Assembly (NCBI GenBank): GCA_006176705.1
Contig: QRFJ01002308.1
Coordinates: forward strand, 380,507 to 444,506
Length of the DNA stretch: 64,000 nucleotides
Origin: Cocos nucifera
Taxonomy: Eukaryota; Streptophyta; Magnoliopsida; Arecales; Arecaceae
Reading direction: 5' to 3'
Shown: positions 34,020-46,608 of the stretch, in pieces
Numbering within the stretch: position 1 is the stretch's first letter
Layout: the number at the start of each line of letters is the position of its first letter
The notes under the pieces: generated by a model
Databases searched by the model: none
Told to the model about the DNA's origin: nothing
What the model saw: only the letters and a program-made list of their open reading frames with translations
Made by a program: the position numbers and the translations under genes

Positions 34020-35149
34020 AGAATACCACAACCACAAGACCTTTTCAATACCACTTGCATTGCACTCGATCACGTGTAAATATTATAAGAGAAAAAAAAA
34101 AGAATACAAGACAAGAGAGCATATAATCAAGTATACATGGATTGGACCAAGGTCTACATCCGCGGAGCATGCAAGATTCACTATTAGAGAAAGAAAACCA
34201 AAATAATACAAGAGGAACTTGCCACTCAACTCTTGTACAAGAGTTACTCATCAAGAAGCCCCAAAATTCTCATAAAATTTTTTTGAAATCTTTCAAGAAG
34301 CCTTTCAGCATGTTCGAGACGTTACTAGCTTTTCGATGTAACAAATGATTTGTCAATCGGAGTTATATAGACTTTAAAAACTCAAAAATAATGTTCCATT
34401 AGGAAACTCAGTCCCAAACATATTTGAGATCAATTCTGGACCGTTCGATCACGACCGACTCTCTCCTGGGCTGTCAGATCATGCACAAGCAGTCCTGATT
34501 ATGCTAGGATCAAGTCTGGACCGTCAGATTGCGACCGGCTCGTGTCTAAGCCATCCGATCGCAACATAGTGCTCGAGAAACCCAAGCGAAGCCTGTTGGG
34601 AATCGATTCGCCGGTCCATAGAGGCGCCTATGAGTTGGCGGTCTACGATGGACCGCATAGGCCTAGTGCCTTTGCGGCCTGCTCTAGCGCGGCCCACGCG
34701 TGCCCCTGCACACGCTTGCACACTTGGCCGACCCGGTGCGTAGCTGGCCCAGCACCGCCGCACGCTATCGGCTTGAGCCACGCCGCCGCCGGCTAGCTCC
34801 ACCTATAAACCCTTTCAACGAATCCGAGGATCGACTATCTCGCTCCGATCTTCTTTTACACTTATCTTCTCCGTTTGAATTTTATTTGGATTATTTTAAA
34901 ACTCGTTGAACTTCATTCATCATCCTGAACCTTGTTATGAACCTTATTATGAACTTATCATGGACCAAATCTCGAAATATTTTTCTCAATAATATGGATT
35001 TTATACCTTAGAAACAATATTTTCATAATACCATCTGCATAGCGGAAAACTAATTATCTTTTAAAAAAGTACCTCAAGTGGTACGCCTAGTCCAAAACAA
35101 TAATAATTAACAGACCTTCCACTGAATCGATACACGAAGTTCTCCAACA
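33940..35149 (-). repeat. 5' LTR of element C
   Basis: About 1210 bp. In element orientation it starts tgttggagaacttcgtg (35149) and ends taccataaca (33940). A minus-strand TATA (tatataa, 34369-34363) sits at the expected place. The outer edge is inferred from TG...CA ends only, since no second LTR is present. Confidence 0.65.
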
Positions 35150-35915
35150 GTTTAAAGATAATTTTACATGAGGGACTTCTATTCACCGTATCCCACCCCC
35201 TCTTTGGTCAAAACAGCTCACATCAGTTTGCGCTCCTTCTTTCATCCCTTTGGTTTGCGTCCCCATGCTCGTTAACAGTGCACGCACAATGCAAAATGTA
35301 AATAATAATTCAAATTACAATGCTGGCTATTCACAAGTGCATGCCCAATGCAAAATGTAAATTGCAATTCCAATTGCAAGATAGCTCATCAAAAAAATAG
35401 AATCCCAGGAAAAAATTGTAAACACTAGCTCATACCATTCATTTGGTGTTTGTCCCTGCTGCAACATTAGAGCACCTCAAAGAGTTAAATAAAATACATC
35501 AGTAGAACACCGAGCTACAGGACAACAAGAGTCCATCAAGCGTTAGTATTTCAGGGAAATGGGAACAACAGCATGTCATAAATGGGGTACCACCCCTGCC
35601 ATGACAATATGACAGCATAGCAAAAGAAAAATCATCAGACAGATACAGAGTTACAGAAGACGGTCGTCACTCGGTACACCTGCAGCCTAAACAAAATCAT
35701 ACAGAAACTAAAATACCGTCCACATAGCATCAAACAACATTTTTTCCATAGCCCTTCCCCGTGGCAATTTTTCTGGAAAAGCTTATATCTTGTTTTGCAT
35801 TGCCATAATTTCATACCCCAGCTCACAAACTCATCCAAGCCTTTCCACTGGAAAGAGATGTCTGATATGCATTTGCTGATTTTTGTTGGAAACAATCAAC
35901 AATCTAGAACTTCTT
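35150..35915 (-). other. 3' UTR / downstream flank of the deSI-like gene
   Basis: Sequence between element C and the stop codon of the peptidase gene. It probably includes the 3' UTR, but I found no clear aataaa on the - strand. No other gene seen. Confidence 0.5.
35278..35380. repeat. Tandem duplication of a ~59-bp unit downstream of the peptidase gene
   Basis: gtgcacgcacaatgcaaaat (35278) and gtgcatgcccaatgcaaaat (35337) begin two similar units, each followed by gtaaat and attc. Confidence 0.75.
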
Positions 35916-36160
35916 TTACCTCTCCTTCAACAGGATGGCGCCGGACCTTTTAAACTCCCATGGTGGAAGGCACCCCTTTAGGGGAGAAGGCAAGAAAAGA
36001 GAGGATGCTGACAACTGCCTCTGACACGTAGAGATTGAAGATAGGCAACTGAAGGCACTTCTCAGACTCCTTTTCTCGCCATCCTCAGCTTGGGAATCTG
36101 GATCATGACGAACAGCAGAAATCTTAAGGGCCTCAGGCAGTAAGCAGTTGCAGAGGGCGC
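35916..36160 (-). CDS. deSI-like gene, coding exon 3 (last)
   Basis: Acceptor ttctgcag ends at 36161; exon starts GCGCCC. Encodes residues 168-247 (ALCNCLLPEALKISAVRHDP first) and stops with TAA at 35918-35916. The tail after HDPD is Ser/Leu-rich and family-variable. Confidence 0.93.
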
Positions 36161-39100
36161 CTGCAGAAAAAGAGCATAGTTATATTGATATATTATGGAA
36201 GGTAATAAACGGATGATAGTTCCAGGATAAATAGAAATGATAGCAAAAACATGTAGGGGCATAATTGATATGCTGCCCAGTGGTTGCTAATCACAGACAG
36301 TTGAAAACTAAGACCATGCAAGAAAAGCTGCTTTCACACTTTGATTATCTTATCAATTTATAGGAAGAATTATATGATTAAATATCCTAGCTTCATCTGA
36401 CCAAGTTGCAGCGGTGCAGCCACTTGTTATTTGTATGTTTACAACCATTCATCATGTTATTGATAAAGGCCACTAATTCAGATGAAGTGAAACGATGCCT
36501 AGGGTCTTGCTTAATTGCCACGTCTTTGAAGTAATGGCAGTATTCCTTATCCAATATACCGAAGTCTGTTTAGAATCATGGGGCACAAGAGACCCATAAA
36601 TCATAATAGAAATTTGTTACACCTTTGGGAGACTTGAAAAGAAGACCACATGCCTCAGGTTTAATACACATACTGTCCCTTTCACTTTGGTCGTCTCTAA
36701 GAAGCCTATTGAATACCCTTTGGATGATGTCTAATATATAGAACAAGATGTGGTGCAATGATTGACCCAGCCCAACTCTATTTAGCAGATATTCTTACTT
36801 GATTAAATAATTAATGTAATGGATTTCCAAAAAATGACCAATGGATCATGTCAAAACGTTTACATGGATGATTGTGAATTTTAGGGGTATCCAAGATATC
36901 ATACTTTGATTTATGTTCCAAATTTCATGCATGAAGATACTCCTCTCATGTAATACAAAACTGTGGATTAGATGACAATCAGCTTTCATGTCTCATCCAA
37001 TCATTATAGGATTACTTAACTACAGCAGTTGCTGCTTGATGATCAGAAACTATTTTCCATCTTTCCTCCCTATAAAAGCCCAGTTAGTGTACAAATATCT
37101 CAGCCACTTCATCTATGCTGCTTTGATGCTAGATCTTGTTTCACATTTCTGTAGGTGTTAAGAATTTTTCCAATATATATAAATAATCAATTTGTGGATG
37201 AACTAACCCAGTCTACATAAAAATCTCTCAATTTCAAAGTGGCAATTGCTCTTCACCATGGAACCCTAGCCTAGAGTACTTTTGACTATATCCATAATAC
37301 ACAGCTTCCATTGAGGTTACTATACGCACTCAAGAACTGACTCACCACAATCATATCAATGATTGTGGTGAATAATAATAGTCAAATAGATAAGTTTCCC
37401 TAGTAGCCTCCAATATCTTCCCAAATCTTCAGATAGTTTTCTCGCTGAGCAAATTAACAGCTATGAAGTGTCTGGTTTCAGCATCTCAGTTCCAGCTAGG
37501 GAACCAGTCACACGCTTCTCCTTTCAGGAAAGGCTTACATCAATTTTCACATGGGTCACTTCCATGTTAAAGAAATAGCATGGCTGAGTAGGCTTCTTTT
37601 CTTCAGAAAGTCATCTGAATGATCCTTTGCTACACTAATTCAAAATTCATAAGTCCAGTGACATTGGTATCAACATTACTCTCTTAAAACCCATGAGGCC
37701 AACATATATCCACTAAACTCATAAAACCAAATGCAAAAGCCAGGAGTTCGTTGAGGAACGGAAATATCTAAAACTCCAGCTGATAAGAGTGTTGAAGACT
37801 TAATAACTTGGATATGCTACCTATTTTGTGCTAAAATATCTTGAGCTCCAAACAATTGCTTCTTGGCATGGATCCATTCCATATGATTGAGGACTTGCAC
37901 AAGCATATATTTAGTCTCTCATCGACTATGCATTGGATAGATCTTGGATACTTATATAAAGCCAAGAAACCTAAAATAATACTCAGAGTAGACCCGGCCC
38001 ATGGCCTATGTGGCTGAGGAGACACTATAGCATGGACCTTTTCGGGTTGATCATACACTGACCATGGCAGTTGTGATTGGATTTGAATGCATTTGGTCCC
38101 TTAGTCGAGAGGCATGTGTGTAATAACCCAATTAAAAAAAAAAAAAAAAACCCTGAACCCCTAGCATGAATCTCAAAGCAAGGAAAAAAAAGAAAAGAAA
38201 CTTCACACACTATGCGTGTGAGGCAGGGGATGGAACTTCCCTCTTTTCTCCATTTCCAGCTAGGAGAAGGGATCCTAGGGCAGTTAAATCCTAGGATCCA
38301 TAGGCTATAAAAGGACCTTTCCCCTTCGAGCCATGTCACCTCAGATTTCCTTCCATCGCCGGCGAGAAAAGGGATTTTTCTTTGATTTTTCCGCAGAGGT
38401 CTGAGGATTTCTTTCCAACAAATCGATCGTTTGGTCTCATTGGAGCCAAGGTAAGGCTGATGTCCATCTTTTTCCTTTCTTTCGGTCAGTAGAAGGATCA
38501 CCATTGCTTGGTTTTGGCCGGCAAGGTGCCGAATTTGAGAAGGAACAGGGCTGTCTCCTGTTCTTTTTTTCTTTATAATCGGCCGTCGTGGCCGGCTATT
38601 ATGCACGAGCGACCGAGACTGGCATCCTCGAGGTCTACCGGTGCCAGGGCGGAGGAGGTCACCGCCGCCATCAAGTGGTCGCGGCCGTGGGCCGGGATCA
38701 AACTTAAGGAGGCATTAGTTGCCTCTATTTTCTTTCAACAAAAAAAGGAAAAATAAGAGAGAGAAAAACAAGGAAATACATTTAAAAAAAAAGGAGAAAA
38801 GATAGGAAAAAAGAGAGAGACAGAGCCTTTTCCCTCTCTTCTCTCTCAGTACTTTCTCTCTCTAAAAATTTCTCTCCACTTTTTCTCTCTACTTTCTCTC
38901 TCTAGAACTTTCTCTCTCTAGAGATTTTATGGATCACAAAAGATCCAGATGTCTAGAAAAACTTGGATTGACTAGCTAGTCCTGAGAGAGATCTTGAACC
39001 TACAGTGTTGGATCCGTTTATCCGTAATTTTTTTCATATATAATTTTTATGTTTGATCCTGATCATGTAGAGATGTGATTGTCTGTATAAAATATCGAGT

Positions 39101-39462
39101 GGAACACCTTACTTTTGAGTGCGTAGATCTAGAGGATCATCAATTTCTATGTTGAGTCCACCGGTAGAGGTAAGGGTTCTCAACACGATCATCTACATGT
39201 TTATGAAAATTTCTCTGGATGATTGATGTATATTTTATATCTATCAATATATGTTGCTTGAAACATGTTAATTGGTGTTTAATAATTATTAAGAAAGAAA
39301 AATATGATAATTGATGAGGTGGACAGTATCTAGGTTAGCCAGTCATGCAAGAAATATGGTGTATATGCCGCAAAGCATTGCGATGGTCCCTGCAAATGCT
39401 CACGCAATATGATATCTGTCCAGTGCTCTGAATGTCAAAGTGAAGAAATTCAACCAAGCGCA

Positions 39463-39507
<45 letters not shown>

Positions 39508-39618
39508 TCTCGTCATCTAATTAGTGACACTCATGAATGGATTAACGAGATCCACTATCTCTATCTACTATCCAGTGAAACCACAGCCAAGGAAACGAGC
39601 TTGGCAGAATGAGCGGGA

Positions 39619-39651
<33 letters not shown>

Positions 39652-42600
39652 ACTTTGTGAAATGACTTGAGAGGTGTAGGATAAGTGGGCCGGATCAGTC
39701 TTGAACTGGGATGCGGTTTGGCCTAACACAAGCTGGAGCATGACTGTAACTAATCTAATGTCGAAAATTAGATTATAATTTTAATAATATGAATCGGGCA
39801 TGGGCAGTGTTTGGATTGTTCGGCCATGCAAGAAATGTGATGTGTGTGCTGGATCAGCCTCGGATTGGGGTGCAGCATGTATTTGGCTTGCCATGGGCTG
39901 GAGCATGATTGTAATTAATCCAATGCCGGAAAGATAAACATAAAGTCGACCATGTGTGAAACATGCAGACCAGTCGACCGTGTGAAACATGATATATGTT
40001 TTGGCCTGCCACGGGTTGGAGCATAGTTGTAACTGAGTTTAGTGCCAAAATCAAATCAAGATGATAAATCATATTTAATTAATGGATATTTGGACTAGCT
40101 AGCACGTCTGAAACATGGTATTGTAATGTCAGCCACGAGCTGAGATATGGTTGCTGACTACGGGCGGAAACGTGGTGGCCTACCACAGGCTAAAGCGTGA
40201 GTGGGTCCAATCCAATATCGGAATAATAATGTTGTTTGGATCAAAATTTTGTTGATCAGTAAATAATAAGTAAATCTATTGAATTAATGTTGAACAGAAT
40301 TATTGATCGGTGATATGAGATGTGTTTATTAAAATTGCACATGATGATATTATTCAATTGTCATATTGATGATGTATGAATCTTTTAATTTCCTATCAAT
40401 TATGTATATTTGTTAAAAGATGTTTTATATTCATGTTAATGTGTGTAGGAAATTCTTACTAGACTGTAAAGCTCACAATCCTTCCTTTTCTTTCTCAGAT
40501 TTGCAGGATGTTTAGTTTCGATCGGGTTGGGTGTGGAGTTTGAGTGATGGAGTCTTTAGTTAGTTAATTAGTTATTTTCTGATACCAAACAAATGTATTT
40601 TGTAAACATAGATGGATTTATTTGATTTGATAAATATAATTAAAATTTTATAATTCTTTCAGTATTCTTGTGGACTCATTATTTAGGTCGTGCATATTCT
40701 TTAGGATTTGCCCTAGAAAATATGCGGCCATCATGTATCCGATTCGGGTGCTGGGTTCGGGACGTGACAATGTGAGGACTCGTACATACATGTATTTTGT
40801 GTCACATCAGCTATGCATTGGATAGATCTTGAATACTTATATAGGATCAAAGAACCGAAATAATACTTTCTAGCTAGTATTTGGGTGAGGTCCTAGGTCG
40901 TTACAATGTAGTGAAAATATTTGTTAGTGGCTGGCTGCACCCTCAAAGAGATACTTTGGGGGGATAAGAATGAGCTTCAGAAACCAAGTTTTAGGACACA
41001 ATTTTCCAAAGATTCAGAACATGAGCCCAACTGAATTTACTAAATAACAACCAACAGAATCTTCAACAGGAGATCAAAATATTCATATCATTTTCTCTTC
41101 TCACAACATTTAAGGAGTCCAATTTGTAGTTGACAATTCTGAAACTTAAGAAATGACTATTATTTTTATATGAGATAGACATTCTTTATGTAATGACATT
41201 TATTTCTAAAAGTGAAAATGTTTGATGTCTACTTTTATGATGAATTCATAAAAATAGAATTTTTATACTTTCCCTCAACCCTTTTTTTTCTTTTTAGATC
41301 AGTTGAATATTGCCCATAACCTAGGTAAAGTCCAAACCTTATATCCATACCCATGCAACACAAGAAGCATTCATCAAAATACCTCTTTAGTTGCAAAAAT
41401 ACGTCTCGTACAAATTTTAAATGATTAGAGTATTTAAGGCAAGGAACCTTGCTAGCAATGAATTAAGATAAATAACCGTGAAAGAGAAGCACAACTATTT
41501 GCATTTGAAAAAGAACCAGGTAATACCCTTACTTGAGGGTTCGAATATTAGGGTTTGGCGGTTATCGTGCACATCTAGGATAGTGGCTAGGGACCTGTAT
41601 GATCTCTATACGAGGGAGTTGGTCAGGCGGCTTGAAGGTGCCTGGATTTGGAGGCTTGGTATTCACCCAAGGGTTTGCTTGTTCATCTGGAAAGTTGCGT
41701 GGAGTCGGCTTCCTATCAGATCTTTATTGTGGGCCCAGGGGATGGACATCCCATCCCTTTGTCCATGTTGTGGGCTTGAGGATGAGTCGATGGATCATAT
41801 CCTATTCCATTGTGTGCGGGCAGTCCGAGTGTGGTAGCTTGCTAGGCTCCTTCCCTCAATTACTCTTGGAGAGCAATTTGGCTATGCCTTCTTGGAAGCC
41901 CTGCGGCTGAGTATTGGGGTTCAGGCTACGAGGTGAGAAGGCATCAGGATGGCTTATGTTGCTTATCAAATCTGGCTAGCCCAGAACTCTGGTCTATTTG
42001 AGGCGAGGTGGCTGTTGGCGAGGTTTGTGTTTGAGAGGACCTCATCTCAAATTGCCGAGATTTTGGATCTATTGCCATCCAGACCAACCCTAAGTCGGGA
42101 CACCTAGGACTCCCCCCTCGCACTTATAGCACCCCACAGGGTGTTCATTACTTAGGAGCCCCCTCCCTTGAGCTTGCTTAAGGTCAACCATGATGGCAGT
42201 GTGACTGGTGGTTATGGTGGTGCTAGTTTTGTGATTAGACGCCCTGACTCCAAATTTATTGTAGCGGACGAGAGTCGCCTTTTTGAGACTACTATTACTG
42301 GAGCTGAGTTGCGGGGCACCTGGAAGGGCATTTCCTATGAGAGGCTACATCTCAAAGCAGACCAGTTGGTGGTGGAGAGAGACTCGACCATGAAGGCCAG
42401 TTGGATTCTGAGGCCGGGGGGATGGCGAGCAGCCTCCAAACCACTTCTTCATGATATTTGGCGTTTGTTGGTAGGGTGTCTCTGTCGACATTAGACACGT
42501 CTAACGGGAGATGAATAGTGCTGTCAATTGGATGGCGAGCTATATTGCCGATCATTCTAGTTGTAACACTTGGTTAGATGTATCTATTTTGCTGATGTCC

Positions 42601-45600
42601 TTTCATGACATTTTTTTCTCTGACTTTTTGGGCTCTATTCATACTCGTATTGTATGAATGATCCGTGTTACCAAAAAAAAAAATGTAAGGGCCCTTTTTG
42701 GTATTGCTTTTATTCTCTTTTCATTTTCCAAAACCCAAGAAGAAAAATGTTTTAAGACTGAACAACTTCTGTGATGAAACCCTTTCATTCTTTTGAAAAT
42801 TGTTTCTAAAATATTTAGAGTATTTGATAACAAAAGCATGATTACTTTTGAAAAGGATTTAAAACTAAAAGCAAGCCATAGCAGAAGTTTTGTTCAAATA
42901 CTATCTTCAACATCAATCTTCAGGTGGTGTTTCAGTAATTTGCAGATAAACAAAAACAAGAATGCCGCTAAGCAGGCCCTAAAAGGTGGCTCTTTCAGGT
43001 TCGAGATGAGGCCTTCATTTATCTTCTGCAAGCTACACTCAGCAATTGGTTTAGATATAATTGAGTTCAGATCATTCATGATGCAAAGCTGATTGCAGCA
43101 TAATGTCTTATGGAACAAGGCAAGGTTTTTATTTGTTATTCTTCATCACATATCACCATCAGCTACAACTGAGGTCAGACTGAAAGTGCTGGAACATTTA
43201 GAGCTGCAAACCAGTTCTCCCTTCTCACCACATGAAAATATTCATCATCTTCCCAGTACCAGTTTTTATATAGAGATGTTAGATACATAATGCTATCAAT
43301 CACAAGCTGATCCTGAAATCTAGCCCATTTTATAGGAACTGAAGTCTACTCCAAACATATATTCTGTACAAATACAAGTAGTTTTTATATTTAGGTAAGT
43401 CCTAGAAGCAACTTAACAACAGAAGTTTGCATTGAGTGTTGCATCTAGAAGGTTGATTGACTCTGGTAAGATGAACAGCAGCTTTACAAACTGAAGGATA
43501 GCTGTATGTAGTTTTTCAAGGAAAGCCATCAAGCCACGTTAGAAAGAAATCATAGCTAGGAAAATTTAACAACTATATCCATTAAGTCAGTTGCTTGGGA
43601 TTCTTGCAAGTTTTTTTGTTACTTAGTGGATAAGCAAGTCATAAATCTTAAAGAAATAATCCCCAGTTTAGGCAAAAGGGAAACAAAGACCTCAGCTTAA
43701 AAAAAAAAAATAAAATCCACTCTGATGAACCTGGATGAAGTATTTATCAAAATCATCCCTTCTTGAAGAAAAGACTAAAAGACATGGTGGCTAATCATCC
43801 ATAAATCATTTAAATTCAAAAATTAAGCACTTGGAGTAAGTGCTTGATCTCTGGAAAGGCTGGTAGTAGGCTGTTATTTTGGCTAGATACTTGAGAAAAG
43901 GTTTTGCATGTGTATAAGAAGCACATAGCAATTATAAGGAATGAGGGAAAACCAAACTCATTGCCGCCCGTCCGCATGCGCCTCCCCCCCCCCCCCACCC
44001 CACCACCACCTAAAAAAAAAATGGAAAAGAGCACACAAACAAAAAAATAACCTCAAAAAAGAAGGAAAGACATATATCAGCAATGCATGGGAACACATGG
44101 GAAATAGCAATGTTGGTTGAACAATGAACAATAAGCCCTGCAGAAACATTCCATTAACAGGAATTGAGTGTCAAAGACAACTGTATTAGTAAGGACAGTA
44201 TAAATCTATGTGCAAGGTGACTCTGTTCTTCCAGATAGTGACATCATTAAAGCAACAAACAATAATACCAGGTGCACAAGAGGCATGTTTGAGGTGTAGA
44301 ATTAATAATAATTTTTTAAAAAAAAATCCTGATACAAAAAAACATATTCATAATTCATCTAAATGGTATAATGCATTCCTAATTCACCTAAACCATATAA
44401 CGCACGATGTAGACTAAAACAACCATACCTATCCTGGCAAGTCGATTCACCCATTTTGGAATTTTGTTACCGGTCAACTTATAACAAATGTCCTTGCAAA
44501 AATGGTTGCAGTTCTTAACAATCAAATGATATGTATCTCCATGGTAGTTTGCAGAATGAAGCTCCATAAACTCTCTAACCTGCAATGGGTCCAAGCAGGT
44601 TGTACCCATGAATATCGATTTTCTAAACCTGAAGCCTGGACATTGCCGAGGCTCAACCTCAAAGACCCCACTTGTTGGATAGTCATGTGCCCCAAATGCA
44701 TATTCCACACCATGAACTGCAAGTACATAAATAGAGAATTAAAAATGTGAAATATTCTTTGTCAGATAAAACTGAATTTAATTATATGGGTAGGCAAAAA
44801 ATTCTAAGATATGAACAAATTTACTGGGTTGAGATTTAAATAAGTAATATAGGCAACCACCTTTTTTCAGATTGTCATAACTGGTTATTTGAACAAATTA
44901 ATGCAGAGTTAAATCATAACAGAAGATCAAAGTCATGAAATATGTACATCTTTTATTGAATGTAAAATGTTGAAAGAATTTACTGACAATTCTGCATAAT
45001 TTCATGGTTTATGTTAATTTACAATTAGAATCCTATATTATATCTTTTGCTTCTGCAAAAAATCACATGTTTGCCTGAAACCTACTTCTCTTACAACAAG
45101 AATCCAAGAGCTAAGCATTTTGAACTGACTTCCAAGAAACCTACTTCTATTAATTCTTTAGACATGTTGAAACAAATGGACCCTAAATGTATTTAACACA
45201 TCTAAAGCATATGCTGGAATAAATCACATTTTTGCTTGATGTGCATTTGACTGCCCCTAAACTGTGGGTTGCCAAGCCTAATTGGTGCTTGCTTGGAAAT
45301 TGAGGATAGAGCTCCTTTACCTTTTCCTTAGTTTGGGAATTCTTTTATGTAATAGTTACTTCTTCTTTGCAATTATTTGCATGGGTGTTCATGTTGCTTT
45401 GGTTGCAGCTGCTATGTTCTCTTTCACCACTGTGGAAAAATAAATATGCCCAAATCTGTATATTCACACGAATCACACATGCACATGCATGCAGTCAGGG
45501 ATTTACTGTAGAAAACTGAATCATCTGACAGTTAGAACTTTCATATGCTACGGAATTGCTTTAACAATTGGGATGCACACTCTATAAACTCAAAGCTCCT

Positions 45601-46555
45601 CTCTTTTTTACTTAAAATAAATTCAACAGCATAATCCTTTTCTTTCACAAAAAAAGGTAAGAAAATTTCAATGATTTGAGCAATTAGAAACCTAATGAAC
45701 ATCCAATTTAACTTGTTCTGAAGGTTTGCCTGAACCAACCTAAACACTTAGTACATTGGAAATCCCAGTTAACACAGCTCCAATAAGAATTTTCCTAGAA
45801 CTTCTTTATAGTAAAGAAAATAATAAATCGAACTTGCTAATTAAAGAGAACTCCTTGTCAAACCATGACTACTAAACAAATTCCAATCAGCTTCAATAGA
45901 CCATCTGAAATGAAATCCAAAATATATTTCAAATTCAACATTATCCTACATAAACCAAGACTGCAAACTTTTTGATATGACGGGTTGTCTCTAGACCTGT
46001 ACAAATCAGCTTGGCCTGCCAGCCCAGCCTGGTTTTTGCTGAGCTTGGCCCCAGATTTCTGCCTGAGCTGAGTTGGGTTTAGCCCAAGTAAAAGCCCAGC
46101 CCAGCCTAAACAATTTAGCATATATATTAAAATATATTTAAAATAATATATTTTTAATGAAATTGAAAATAGACAAAAAGAGGAGTGAAGAGGGGAAGGT
46201 AGAGAAACCCTAAAATCTCTTCTAGGAAGCAAAGGTACTTTAAATCACATGCTGTGTGTGTACCATATCCGTATCGAATATTGATACTCATTAGATACTT
46301 CTTGGATACATGTTCAACACGTGTTAAGGATCTTACCTTGCAAATAAAAAAGATAGTCTGGATGCTTCCCAAACACTTTAGATGCTACCCCCACACCTCC
46401 AAAAAAGAGGGAGAGGCTCAATTTTGTAGTCTATTGATATTGCTATTAAAATATAAAGTATGGATCATGGTCTATGGAATAATAACTAATGATGAGTTTC
46501 TAAAAGTTAATATGCATTTATGTATACTTACACACACACACACACACACACACAC

Positions 46556-46608
<53 letters not shown>

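Larger units (their letters stand above)
23641..35149 (-). mobile_element. Copia element C (minus strand), 3' truncated, split by a solo LTR and element B
   Basis: 5' LTR at 33940-35149, PBS at 33937-33925, gag and protease 33840-32874. The same reading resumes at 24055-23900 after removal of the inserted solo LTR (24056-32868). The joined reading goes smoothly from a protease TVFLSDD block to a KKLSEVRYISNFKKNLISLS block, the expected copia order. Integrase, RT, RNase H and a 3' LTR are missing; sequence near 23641-23900 is unresolved. Confidence 0.82.
38119..40769 (+). repeat. Solo LTR, 2651 bp, probably Ty3/gypsy (Del/Tekay-like ends)
   Basis: Starts tgtaataaccc, ends gggacgtgaca, exact 5-bp duplication atgtg, no internal region. 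TATA box tataaaag at 38306-38313 implies a short U3 of about 220 bp. Contains an A-run (38124-38149), a GA/CT-rich tract (38750-38925), degenerate tandem units and a 26S rRNA fragment. The lineage guess comes only from the end sequences. Confidence 0.8.
37886..40905 (+). mobile_element. TRIM-type miniature LTR element, interrupted by a solo LTR
   Basis: Left LTR about 37886-37990 and right LTR about 40771-40905 share tatgcattggatagatctt, then acttatata and aacc(g/t)aaaataatact. The short interior (37991-38115) has agagtagac and gacactatagcatgga words that recur in the second TRIM at 51051-51542. Without the inserted solo LTR the element is about 365 bp. It has no coding capacity. Confidence 0.7.
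41529..42683 (+). mobile_element. 5'-truncated LINE (non-LTR retrotransposon) 3' end
   Basis: Plant L1-type order: RT zinc-binding domain, then RNase H, then a poly(A) tail (42672-42683). The 5' part (endonuclease, RT) is missing, which is common for LINE copies. It lies in intron 3, antisense to the host gene. No target duplication was identified. Confidence 0.82.
36161..44428 (-). other. Intron 3 of the deSI-like gene (8.27 kb, TE-rich)
   Basis: Donor gtatgg at 44428 downwards, acceptor ctgcag at 36161. Holds a TRIM split by a solo LTR, a LINE 3' end, a MITE and a poly-C tract; details are listed separately. The remaining intervals 36161-36389, 36761-37885, 40906-41528 and 42989-44428 show no gene or repeat that I can name. 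Confidence 0.85.

Noticed and set aside
38025..38606. A 193-residue minus-strand frame in the solo LTR
   Set aside because: It crosses the LTR edge and the target duplication, has no domain and overlaps the LTR promoter region.
39369..39690. A functional rRNA gene
   Set aside because: Only 322 bp of the large-subunit gene, decayed by substitutions and embedded in an LTR; no 18S, 5.8S or spacer nearby.
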